A DNA stretch of 17,168 nt from contig CAAGHX010000065.1 in assembly GCA_900769745.1 (NCBI GenBank), forward strand, positions 1 to 17,168, given 5' to 3'. Position 1 is the stretch's first letter, and every line of letters begins with the position of its first letter. Below, one piece after another: positions 1-7,355 of this stretch. The notes under the pieces were generated by a model, which had not been told where the DNA came from, ran no database searches, and was given only the letters and a program-made list of their open reading frames with translations. A program made the translations under genes and the position numbers. Source of the stretch: an uncultured Alistipes sp. Lineage in GTDB: Bacteria; Bacteroidota; Bacteroidia; Bacteroidales; Rikenellaceae.

Positions 1-1125
1 AAGATGATCGACGGGGTTTTGGGACAGGGTTCTGAGAAGTTCACTCTCCACTATAACTTCCCTCCATTCTCAACTGGCGAGGCTCGTCCAGCACGTGGCG
101 TTAGCCGTCGTGAGATTGGTCACGGTCACTTGGCATGGCGTGCGTTGAAGCCTATGATTCCTACAGGCGAGCAGATGCCTTACGCTTTGCGTGTTGTATC
201 AGATATCTTGGAGTCTAACGGTTCTTCATCAATGGCTACTGTTTGCGCAGGTACATTGGCATTGATGGATGCTGGTGTTAAGATCAAGAAGCCAGTATCA
301 GGTATCGCGATGGGTCTTATCTCTGACTCTGCAACTGGTCGTTGGGCTGTGTTGTCTGATATCTTGGGCGACGAGGATCACTTGGGTGATATGGACTTCA
401 AGGTTACAGGTACTGCAGATGGTATCACCGCTACTCAGATGGATATCAAGGTTGACGGTTTGTCATACGAGGTATTGGCAACAGCATTGGAGCAGGCTCG
501 CAAGGGTCGTATGCACATCTTGGGCAAGATTACCGAGACTATCGCTGAGCCACGCGAGGATTACCGCGAGTTCGTACCACGCATCGTACAGATTCAGATT
601 CCTAAGGACTTCATCGGCGCTGTTATCGGCCCTGGTGGTAAGGTTATCCAGGATATCCAGAAGACAACAGGTACAACTATCACTATCACCGAGACTGAGG
701 AGTGTGGCGTAGTTGACATCTTCGGTGTTGACAAGACAGCTTTGGACGGCGCTTTGGCTCGTATCAAGGGTATCGTTGCTGTTCCTGAGGTTGGTGAGGT
801 GTACGATGGTACTATCAAGAGCATCGTAGCATTTGGTGCCTTCGTTGAGATTCTCCCAGGTAAGGAGGCTCTCTTGCACATCTCTGAGATTGACTACAAG
901 CGTTTCGAGACAATGGAGGAGACAGGTTTGAAGGAGGGCGACAAGATTGAGGTTAAGCTCATCGGCGTTGATCCTAAGACCAACAAATATAAGCTCTCAC
1001 ACAAGGCTCTTATGCCTAAGCCAGAGGGTTGGGTAGAGCGTGAGCGCAAGCCACGTCCAGAGGGTGGTCGTCCACGTGGCGATCACAAGGAGCGTGGTCA
1101 GAAAGATTCGCACAAAAAGAACTAA
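1..1125 (+). CDS. pnp: Polyribonucleotide nucleotidyltransferase (PNPase), C-terminal part
   Basis: PNPase degrades RNA from the 3' end by phosphorolysis in the cytoplasm and takes part in mRNA turnover. The reading frame is open from base 1, so the N-terminal RNase PH domain lies outside the window; 374 residues are visible. They hold most of the second RNase PH domain (about residues 10-175). This includes the FTLHYNFPP and RREIGHG signatures and the acidic GDEDHLGDMDFK stretch (123-134), which carries the metal-binding aspartates of the active site. A KH domain follows (about 193-252) with the GPGGK loop at 210-214, then an S1 domain (about 263-335), then a basic, Gly/Arg/Lys-rich tail. 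This is the complete normal domain order. Codon use is strongly biased (AAG for Lys, CGT/CGC for Arg), as expected of a highly expressed gene. The next gene starts 28 bp downstream with no terminator between, so the two are probably cotranscribed. The identification is secure. Confidence 0.97.
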   Translation, partial: KMIDGVLGQGSEKFTLHYNFPPFSTGEARPARGVSRREIGHGHLAWRALKPMIPTGEQMPYALRVVSDILESNGSSSMATVCAGTLALMDAGVKIKKPVSGIAMGLISDSATGRWAVLSDILGDEDHLGDMDFKVTGTADGITATQMDIKVDGLSYEVLATALEQARKGRMHILGKITETIAEPREDYREFVPRIVQIQIPKDFIGAVIGPGGKVIQDIQKTTGTTITITETEECGVVDIFGVDKTALDGALARIKGIVAVPEVGEVYDGTIKSIVAFGAFVEILPGKEALLHISEIDYKRFETMEETGLKEGDKIEVKLIGVDPKTNKYKLSHKALMPKPEGWVERERKPRPEGGRPRGDHKERGQKDSHKKN

Positions 1126-1153
1126 TAATTGATATTACAACTTAAAGAAGACT

Positions 1154-2905
1154 ATGAAAAACTCATTGAGACTTTTGCTCGTAGCCGCAGTTGCTGTTTT
1201 GGGTTTCACAGGCTGTAACTGCTTCGGCAAGATGGCCAAGAACCAGGAGGCAGTATCAATCAGCTGCACACCCGATGTTCTCGCATTGAACAATGGTAAG
1301 GTAGAGGCCGACATCACAGTAAAGTTCCCTGCACAGTACTACAACAAGAAGGCTGTGTTGAAGGTTACTCCAGTAATGGTATTTGCTGATGGTGAGGTAG
1401 AGGGTGCTACAAAGTATTTCCAGGGTAGCGCCGTTAAGGACAACTACACAGTAGTAAACGCAGCTGGTGGCGAGTTCACTCAGCACGTTGAGTTCCCTTA
1501 TGACGCTCGTATGCAGATGAGCGAGTTGCAGCTCCGCATAGAGGTTAAGTGCCCTAATGGCAAGTGCAAGACCTTCACATTGGTTAACGCTAACACAGGC
1601 GCTCTTCCTACAAAGGCTGAGAAGGCTGCTTTGAACGCAGGTGGCGCACAGGCTACAGCTATCAAGCAGGCATTTGGTTTGACAATTGCTAAGGGTGTTA
1701 ACACTTTGCAGAAGGAGTTGGATTACGCTGCAGTTATGTCAAACACAGCTAACAACTACAAGAACGTAACAACTGTAGTTACTAAGGCTGACATCATGTA
1801 CGCTATCAACTCTTCAAACGTATCAAAGAAGGCTGCTAACAGCGACGAGTTGAAGGCATTCAAGCAGAATGTTATCGAGACTCAGTCTAACGACCGCGCT
1901 TCACAGAAGCTCTACGTTCACGGTTACGCTTCACCTGATGGTCCAGAGCGTCTTAACGACAAGCTCTCATCTGCTCGCTCAAAGTCTGGTCACAAGGCTG
2001 CTGAGAAGCTCTTGAAGGGTACAGGTATGGATCTCGACGTAGCATCTTACGGTGAGGACTGGGAAGGCTTCAAGGAGTTGGTTGCAGAGTCTGACATCGA
2101 GGACAAGGATATCATCCTTCAGGTGTTGGGTCGCTACGACTCTTCTTCACAGCGCGAGTCTGAGATTAAGAATATGTCTGCAGTATTTACTGAGTTGAAG
2201 AAGGAGATTTTGCCTAAGTTGCGTCGCGCTCAGTTGGTGAACAGCACCGACATCAAGGGTAAGACTAACGACGAGATGGCAGAGCTCATCAACTCTGGCC
2301 GCTTGGACGAGCTCACAAACGAGGAGTTGCTCTATATGGCTGAGAGCGTAATCGCTGACAACAAGGCTAAGGCTACAGTTTTGGAGTACACAGCTAAGAA
2401 GTTCAACGACGCTCGCGCTTACAACAACCTCGGTGTTGTTTACGCAGCTATGGGCGATATGTCAAAGGCTCTCACAGCATACGAGAAGGCTCAGCAGTTG
2501 GGCCTCAACACTAACGAGATCAACAGCAACCTCGCGTTGGCTAACCTTGCAAACGGTAACATCACAAAGGCTCAGCAGTATGCTTCTGCAGCTGATGCTA
2601 AGACTAAGTCGTTGATCGCTGCTGCTCAGGGTAACTACAGCACAGCTGCTGCTACTTTGTCTGGCTACAACTCAGCTATCGCCAACACTATGAACAACGA
2701 TTTGACAGCTGCTAAGAAGGCTATCTCGGCTGACACATCAGCTAAGGCTGACTACTTGCGTGCTGTAATCGCTTCTAAGGAGGGTGATATCGAGACTGCT
2801 AAGGCTCAGTTGAAGAGCGCTATCGCTAAGGACTCTTCTTTGGCAGAGAAGGCTGCTAAGGATGTAAACCTTGCAAATCTCTTCGCAAAGGGTTTCAAGC
2901 TCTAA
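1154..2905 (+). CDS. Predicted lipoprotein with OmpA-like and TPR regions
   Basis: The 583-residue product begins with a hydrophobic signal and a lipobox (GFTGC, lipidated Cys predicted at residue 21), so it should be an envelope lipoprotein. Residues 30-150 are beta-rich and unassigned. Residues about 252-300 (GYASPDGP, then NDKLSSARS) resemble the OmpA C-terminal fold as found in Bacteroidales surface proteins, where this fold binds peptidoglycan. The following region, through DWEGFKELV and PKLRRAQ (302-359), is also typical of those proteins. Residues about 418-480 form TPR-type helical pairs (AYNNLGVVYAAMGD, then KALTAYEKAQQLG), and the Ala/Lys-rich C-terminus looks helical. TPRs usually mediate protein contacts, so a structural link between envelope and cell wall is plausible but is inference. 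Codon bias matches pnp, suggesting high expression. It lies 28 bp after pnp and ends at a strong terminator. I know of no precise function. Confidence 0.85.
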   Translation: MKNSLRLLLVAAVAVLGFTGCNCFGKMAKNQEAVSISCTPDVLALNNGKVEADITVKFPAQYYNKKAVLKVTPVMVFADGEVEGATKYFQGSAVKDNYTVVNAAGGEFTQHVEFPYDARMQMSELQLRIEVKCPNGKCKTFTLVNANTGALPTKAEKAALNAGGAQATAIKQAFGLTIAKGVNTLQKELDYAAVMSNTANNYKNVTTVVTKADIMYAINSSNVSKKAANSDELKAFKQNVIETQSNDRASQKLYVHGYASPDGPERLNDKLSSARSKSGHKAAEKLLKGTGMDLDVASYGEDWEGFKELVAESDIEDKDIILQVLGRYDSSSQRESEIKNMSAVFTELKKEILPKLRRAQLVNSTDIKGKTNDEMAELINSGRLDELTNEELLYMAESVIADNKAKATVLEYTAKKFNDARAYNNLGVVYAAMGDMSKALTAYEKAQQLGLNTNEINSNLALANLANGNITKAQQYASAADAKTKSLIAAAQGNYSTAAATLSGYNSAIANTMNNDLTAAKKAISADTSAKADYLRAVIASKEGDIETAKAQLKSAIAKDSSLAEKAAKDVNLANLFAKGFKL

Positions 2906-2930
2906 TCGAGCAACGAATCATAACAGACAA

Positions 2931-2965
2931 GAGTCCCAATCGCAATGCGGTTGGGCTCTTTTTTT
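2931..2965 (+). terminator. Rho-independent terminator after the lipoprotein gene
   Basis: The left arm GAGTCCCAATCGC (2931-2943) pairs with GCGGTTGGGCTC (2947-2958), with one bulged T, one T-G wobble and an AAT loop. Seven T residues follow (2959-2965). It begins 25 bp after the lipoprotein stop codon and probably ends the pnp-lipoprotein transcript. Confidence 0.9.
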
Positions 2966-3021
2966 ATGGTGTTGTGGTAAGTTTTGGCCCAAAAGATGAC
3001 ACCTATATATAATAATATTCG

Positions 3022-3029
3022 TATATTTG
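3022..3029 (+). promoter_or_regulatory. Bacteroidota-type -7 promoter element for deoC
   Basis: TATATTTG matches the TAnnTTTG -7 consensus of the Bacteroidota primary sigma factor. It lies 33 bp before the deoC ATG, after the upstream terminator and in an AT-rich stretch. I see no convincing TTG at the expected -33 position. The call therefore rests on the -7 match and the position. Confidence 0.6.
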
Positions 3030-3062
3030 CATAAGTAACTTTTTTAGCATAACCCGATTACC

Positions 3063-3941
3063 ATGGAATACGCAACCTTACTTAACGACTATGCACCCGC
3101 AGCAAGCGCCGAGCAAGTGAAGCAGCAGGCCGCAGCACTGAGCCAGAAGGCTAAGGATAACCAGAATGTAGAGGTGTATAAGTTCTGCCTCTCGGCCATC
3201 GACCTCACTACGCTGTCGTGTTGTGATTCCGAGCAGTCGGTTAGCGAATTTGCAGGCCGTGCTGCAGAGTTTGGTGTGGACTATCCTCACCTGCAGAATG
3301 TGGCCTCGATTTGCGTCTATCCTCCATTTGTTGAGACTGTAGGTTTGGCTATCGACGCTACCCCACTCCGCATCACGAGTGTTGTGGGCGGATTCCCATC
3401 GTCGCAGACATTCCTCGAGGTGAAGATGCTCGAGACAGCTATGGCTATCGAGAACGGTGCCGACGAGGTGGATATGGTAATCAATGTGGGTAAGATTCTT
3501 TCGGAGGCATACGATGAGGCGGCTGCCGAGGTGGAGGTTATCCGTGGTGAGGCCGAGGAGGCTACGCTGAAGGTTATTCTCGAGACAGGCGCACTCTTGT
3601 CGCCGGCCCAGATACGCAACGCTTCGCTGCTCGCTATGGCAGCAGGTGCTGACTTCATCAAGACATCGACTGGCAAGATTGATGTATCAGCTACTCCCGA
3701 GGCGGCGATTGTGATGTGTGAGGCCATACGCGATTACTACGCCAAGACCGGCCGCAAGGTTGGTTTCAAAGCCGCTGGAGGCATTCGCACAGCCGAAGAT
3801 GCTGCGCTCTACTACACCATCGTAAAGGATATTTTGGGCGAGGAGTGGCTCAACACCGAACTTTTCCGCATCGGCGCATCGGCACTGGCCAACAATCTGC
3901 TTTCAGCTATCGAGGGCGAGGAGATTAAGTATTTCTTGTAA
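3063..3941 (+). CDS. deoC: Deoxyribose-phosphate aldolase
   Basis: DeoC cleaves 2-deoxyribose 5-phosphate to glyceraldehyde 3-phosphate and acetaldehyde, the last step of deoxynucleoside catabolism in the cytoplasm. The 292-residue protein has the family's TIM-barrel motifs. The Schiff-base lysine is in DFIKTSTGK (Lys200). The second active-site lysine is in GFKAAGGIRT (Lys236). The catalytic aspartate is in the ADEVDMVI stretch (Asp137). The length suits the longer, E. coli-like DeoC branch. The ATG at 3063 follows a -7 element by about 33 bp and is the first in-frame start. The gene appears monocistronic, with its own promoter and terminator; no other deo gene is nearby. Identification is secure. 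Confidence 0.96.
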   Translation: MEYATLLNDYAPAASAEQVKQQAAALSQKAKDNQNVEVYKFCLSAIDLTTLSCCDSEQSVSEFAGRAAEFGVDYPHLQNVASICVYPPFVETVGLAIDATPLRITSVVGGFPSSQTFLEVKMLETAMAIENGADEVDMVINVGKILSEAYDEAAAEVEVIRGEAEEATLKVILETGALLSPAQIRNASLLAMAAGADFIKTSTGKIDVSATPEAAIVMCEAIRDYYAKTGRKVGFKAAGGIRTAEDAALYYTIVKDILGEEWLNTELFRIGASALANNLLSAIEGEEIKYFL

Positions 3942-3959
3942 AAGAAGAGCATAAAAAAT

Positions 3960-4000
3960 AATCGGGTGTCAACTAAAAAGTTTGACACCCGATTTTATTT
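3960..4000. terminator. Bidirectional terminator between deoC and the convergent phosphoesterase gene
   Basis: A perfect 12-bp stem, ATCGGGTGTCAA (3961-3972) with TTGACACCCGAT (3982-3993), is extended by one A-T pair. On the plus strand it runs into TTTTATTT. On the minus strand it runs into TATTTTTTAT. It can therefore end both deoC and the minus-strand phosphoesterase transcript. Confidence 0.88.
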
Positions 4001-4026
4001 CTACTATCCTGAGTAATTCCCAGGAG

Positions 4027-4142
4027 CGTGTATAATTTGAGCTATTTTGAAGATTGCCGAAGTGAGAGAATCCGCAGCATACTAAGGCGTATGTGAGGAA
4101 TTCTCGAACGAGCAAGATGCCGAAATAGCCAAATTAGGCACG
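4027..4142. repeat. Structured intergenic repeat, copy A
   Basis: This is a long imperfect palindrome able to form one extended hairpin. From outside in, the paired arms are: CGTG (4027-4030) with CACG (4139-4142); AATTTG with CAAATT; GCTATTT with AAATAGC; TTGC with GCAA; GAGA with TCTC; TCC with GGA; and the tip CATAC (4078-4082) with GTATG (4089-4093). It shares GAGCTATTTTGAAG, GCCGAAG, CCGCAGCATAC, CGTATGTGAGGA, GATGCC and TTAGGCA with copy B at 9581-9705. Several stems differ between copies by paired changes on both arms. It ends 2 bp from the stop codon of the minus-strand phosphoesterase gene. It therefore lies in that gene's 3' untranslated region, before the bidirectional terminator. 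No open reading frame or transposase is associated. Its function is unknown. Confidence 0.85.
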
Positions 4143-4144
4143 TT

Positions 4145-5323
4145 TTATTTTACTTTGAAGGTATGCTTGTGCAATACCTTACCCAACGCATCTACCACAT
4201 CGACTGTAATCTCCGATGCTGTAGCCTTCACATCCAGGCGGTCGTTGTTGCTATTCACCAAGATTGGGAACTCGTTGCCGTCGCACGACATTGGCTCACG
4301 CAGACTATAACGGTGGTTGTGGCCGCTAAGCATCAAGTCGATACCAGCCTTGTTGAGCAGGGGCAGGAACAAGCGCTTCAGCTCGTTGTTGCCATACCAG
4401 CCGTCGCCCTTCGAGAATGGAATGTGCAACAGCGCAATCTTTACGGGAGCCGACTTAAACTCCTCGCTCTCGATAGCCTCGCTGAGCCACTTGGCCAACT
4501 CGGCACGATAGGCATCATAGGCCGCTGTACCGCCATACTCTATATCGTTATCGGGCTTATCCTCGCCACTATCAAGCACCACAAAGGCCACAGGACCCTG
4601 GCGAAACGTGAAGCAAGGGGTGTTGGTCTTGGTTGGGAACAAGTTCAAGAACTCGCTGAAGCCTGGGCCACGAGTCTCGTGATTACCGCGTACATACACA
4701 AGAGGTACATCGGTTGCCCACAGCTCTGACGAACGCTTCAAGAAGTCACGCTCGATATCCTCAATCGAACCCATATAGCTGGCCATATCGCCATTGAAGA
4801 CCATAAAATCGGGCTTGTTCTTAGCTACATTCTTCGTGAGGGCCACCAAGATTGAGTCACGGCCGTGGATGTCGTTAATCATCGAGAAACGGCACTCGCT
4901 CTTGCTGCTATCGAGAGTGCGGATAGCATATGGCTGACGCGAATAGACGTTGCTGGCAGTGATATTACCTGGGATTGGATTGTGGTGGTTGTCGTCGATA
5001 CCCTGCTGGAAGATGCGGTAGCGATAGACAGTACCAGGCTTTAGGCCCGTAAGGCGAATGTGATGCACCTTTGTCACCAAGTGACGACCCAAGAAATCCT
5101 CATAGAATCGTGGACGCTCCTTGGCATAGAACGATGTGCCATCATCGGGAGCAACCTCCACCCAGCCCATAGAGCGATGGTCCGAAATCCATACAATAGT
5201 CATCTCGGTATCGGTCACACCCACAACCCAAGGACCGCACTTGGTCTTAGGCGTTGGAATCTCAGCTGCCGAAGCCGAGAGCATCGACACGAGGAGTGCA
5301 ATACAAAAAAGAATCTTCTTCAT
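4145..5323 (-). CDS. Secreted calcineurin-like metallophosphoesterase (purple acid phosphatase-like)
   Basis: The 392-residue protein starts with a signal peptide (about residues 1-19, cleavage near ASA/AEI). A fibronectin-like N-terminal domain of the purple acid phosphatase type follows (about 25-115; HHIRLTGLKPGTVYRYRI). The catalytic domain shows the metallophosphoesterase motifs in order: DIHG (151-154), FNGDMAS (176-182), GNHE (213-216), LLHIPF (298-303) and GHNHRY (334-339). These residues hold the two metal ions, so the site looks intact. The protein probably hydrolyses phosphoesters outside the inner membrane; the substrate cannot be read from sequence. It is the last gene of a run starting with an S41 protease, 38 bp after a small membrane-peptide gene, and its stop is followed at once by structured repeat A. 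Family assignment is strong. Confidence 0.92.
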   Translation of the reverse strand: MKKILFCIALLVSMLSASAAEIPTPKTKCGPWVVGVTDTEMTIVWISDHRSMGWVEVAPDDGTSFYAKERPRFYEDFLGRHLVTKVHHIRLTGLKPGTVYRYRIFQQGIDDNHHNPIPGNITASNVYSRQPYAIRTLDSSKSECRFSMINDIHGRDSILVALTKNVAKNKPDFMVFNGDMASYMGSIEDIERDFLKRSSELWATDVPLVYVRGNHETRGPGFSEFLNLFPTKTNTPCFTFRQGPVAFVVLDSGEDKPDNDIEYGGTAAYDAYRAELAKWLSEAIESEEFKSAPVKIALLHIPFSKGDGWYGNNELKRLFLPLLNKAGIDLMLSGHNHRYSLREPMSCDGNEFPILVNSNNDRLDVKATASEITVDVVDALGKVLHKHTFKVK

Positions 5324-5361
5324 ATATTCAGTTATTAGTTTTGGTCGGTTGGTTCGATGGC

Positions 5362-5544
5362 CTACTCTGCCACCTGGTCGGTTGTATTTGCTGGCTCTGC
5401 CACAGGCTCCGCAGCAGGCTGCTCGGTTGTGGGCTTCTCCTTGCCAAATACCATCGATTTGTAGCTGCCGCTACCGATTGCTGCAAAGACCACCAAAGCC
5501 AACACAGCCACAGTAGCCAAAATACCTATAATTCGCTTAATCAT
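5362..5544 (-). CDS. Small single-pass membrane protein, unknown function
   Basis: A 60-residue reading frame with one hydrophobic segment at residues 4-23 after a basic start (MIKR), then a polar tail rich in Pro, Ala, Glu and Thr. The ATG lies 3 bp after the stop codon of the S41 protease gene, and the phosphoesterase gene follows 38 bp later on the same strand. This spacing, the plausible membrane topology and the lack of any other good frame support a real gene. It resembles no family I can name. The Pro/Ala/Glu tail could span part of the periplasm or be a low-complexity linker. Reality of the gene is likely; function is unknown. Confidence 0.65.
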   Translation of the reverse strand: MIKRIIGILATVAVLALVVFAAIGSGSYKSMVFGKEKPTTEQPAAEPVAEPANTTDQVAE

Positions 5545-5547
5545 AAT

Positions 5548-7266
5548 CTACTCTTTGTTTTTTGTTTCCTCCTGCTTGGCAGCCTCTGCGGCTTCAGCAC
5601 CCTCTGCGACCTCGGCCTCGTTTGCTGCCGCATTCTGCTCAAGCTGCTTGAACCACTCCATAGCGGCCACCATCACATTGTCGATAGGATAGATGCTGTG
5701 ATAGAATGCATCGTCCTCCAGCACTGTGTTGCGACCGATGTAGGCTCTGAGCTGCGCCTCCATCACCTCGCGCGACTGTGCAATGTCGGCACGGTTTGGC
5801 TTCACGCCCCTCGACGAAGCATAACGCATAAAGTCGTTGAAGAGGTTCTTGTCGGCATCGAGCAGAGAATCCAACTGCTCCATTGTCTCCACCTTGTTGA
5901 GAGCCTCGCGGTGCTTATCGGCATACTCGATAGTGTAACGATAGAGGATATTGCGGCCCGAAACCTCCATATAGTAACGTGAGAGGTGTGTGGTATCGAG
6001 TGGCACAAACACATCGGGCATAATACCTCCACCACCATAGACAATCTTACCCTTTGGTGTGGTGAACTTCAACGAGTCGGCGAAGTGGATACTGTCGGCC
6101 GAGAAGAACTCGTTATTCTGATAGCGACGCACGATATCCATCTGATAATCGAACTCCTCGCCATTCTTATAAGGCTTCTGAATAGAACGACCTGTTGGAG
6201 TATAGTAGCGAGCGATAGTCAAGCGCAGTGCCGAGCCATCCTTATATGGCAGCTGGCTCTGCACCAAACCCTTACCAAACGAGCGACGACCGATAATCGT
6301 TCCACGGTCGTTATCCTGGATAGCTCCAGCCAAAATCTCGCTCGACGAAGCACTCTCCTCGTCAATCAACACCACCAGGTTTATATCGGTCGAGATGCCC
6401 TTGCCATTGCTGAACTGCTTCATCTGCTCACCGTTTCTATCCTCGGTATATACTATCAGGTTGCCCGCAGGCAGGAACTCGTTGGCAATGACGATAGCCT
6501 GGTCGAGATATCCGCCAGAGTTGCCACGCAAGTCGAAAATCAGATTACGCATACCCTGCGCACGAAGCTCGAGCATAGCGAGCATAAGCTCTTGATACGA
6601 TGTGCGAGCAAACTGCGAGAGCTTCACAAAGCCAGTCTTGTCGTCGAGCATAAACGACGATTCGATACTCTTGATAGGTATCACATCTCTAACCACCACA
6701 ATATCGACCAAGTCGTCGATGCCGTGACGCTTGAGCGAGAGCTTCACCTCGGTACCTCGACGACCCCTGAGACGCTTCATAATCTCGGTCTGTGGCATCT
6801 TCACACCAGCGGCAAGAGTGTCGTTAATCTTGATGATTCTATCACCCGACACTACTCCGGCCTTGGCACTTGGTCCATTGGGGATAACATTCAACACAAT
6901 GACTGTGTCGGTCGCTGCATTGAACACCACGCCGATTCCATCGAACTCGCCCTCCAAAGGCTCATTCATCTCCTGCATCTCACGAGCTGGGATATATACA
7001 GAGTGTGGGTCCAGCTCCTTCATCATAAGAGGAATGACCAACTCTGAGAGTGAATCCATCGAGATAGAATCAACAAACTGATGCTCGATGAGCATACAGG
7101 TCTGCATGATTTTGTTGTTAAGGTGCAGATTGCTTTTATTGACCATGCTGCGAATCTGCGACTCGGCACGATTGCGACCCACGAACTGGCCGAGCATAAC
7201 TCCTAGAACTATTCCCGCAGCCAAAATTAGCGGGAAGACGATAGTATATTTTGTATTTTTATACAT
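5548..7266 (-). CDS. S41-family C-terminal processing protease with PDZ domain
   Basis: The 572-residue protein has an N-terminal membrane anchor (about residues 8-28), a PDZ domain (about 105-185, with the GIGVVF entry and PSAKAGVVSGDRI core) and an S41 peptidase domain. The catalytic Ser307 is in ESASSSE and the general-base Lys332 in SFGKG. Their 25-residue spacing equals that of the Ser-Lys pair in E. coli Prc. FDLRGNSGG (244-252) is the usual substrate-pocket motif. The C-terminal part (about 430-540) is helical and ends in an Ala/Glu/Lys-rich tail. Such enzymes trim or degrade envelope proteins from their C-termini. The small membrane peptide directly downstream in the same run might be a partner or substrate, which is inference only. 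The DUF3078 gene ends 89 bp upstream; cotranscription is possible because no clear TAnnTTTG element lies between. Confidence 0.94.
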   Translation of the reverse strand: MYKNTKYTIVFPLILAAGIVLGVMLGQFVGRNRAESQIRSMVNKSNLHLNNKIMQTCMLIEHQFVDSISMDSLSELVIPLMMKELDPHSVYIPAREMQEMNEPLEGEFDGIGVVFNAATDTVIVLNVIPNGPSAKAGVVSGDRIIKINDTLAAGVKMPQTEIMKRLRGRRGTEVKLSLKRHGIDDLVDIVVVRDVIPIKSIESSFMLDDKTGFVKLSQFARTSYQELMLAMLELRAQGMRNLIFDLRGNSGGYLDQAIVIANEFLPAGNLIVYTEDRNGEQMKQFSNGKGISTDINLVVLIDEESASSSEILAGAIQDNDRGTIIGRRSFGKGLVQSQLPYKDGSALRLTIARYYTPTGRSIQKPYKNGEEFDYQMDIVRRYQNNEFFSADSIHFADSLKFTTPKGKIVYGGGGIMPDVFVPLDTTHLSRYYMEVSGRNILYRYTIEYADKHREALNKVETMEQLDSLLDADKNLFNDFMRYASSRGVKPNRADIAQSREVMEAQLRAYIGRNTVLEDDAFYHSIYPIDNVMVAAMEWFKQLEQNAAANEAEVAEGAEAAEAAKQEETKNKE

Positions 7267-7327
7267 TACAATTCTTTAGATAAAACTTCATCGCTCCAAT
7301 AGGCATACCAAATCGACATAACCTATG

Positions 7328-7345
7328 AGCAAAATAACTTTTGCT
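7328..7345. other. Small perfect hairpin between the DUF3078 and S41 genes
   Basis: AGCAAAA (7328-7334) pairs perfectly with TTTTGCT (7339-7345) around a 4-base loop. It lies 10 bp after the DUF3078 stop codon as read on the minus strand. No T tract follows in either direction, so it is not a standard terminator. It might be a weak attenuator or a 3'-end stabiliser. The rest of this 89-bp gap shows nothing clear. Confidence 0.3.
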
Positions 7346-7355
7346 TGGGTGGCAA

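Noticed and set aside
4163..4729. A 188-codon plus-strand frame within the phosphoesterase gene.
   Set aside because: It lies wholly inside a gene with intact metal-binding motifs on the other strand and its translation resembles no protein.
5986..7047. A long open frame of 353 codons on the plus strand, antisense to the S41 protease gene.
   Set aside because: It mirrors the codon bias of the protease on the opposite strand, has no recognisable domain, and the protease frame shows a full set of catalytic motifs.
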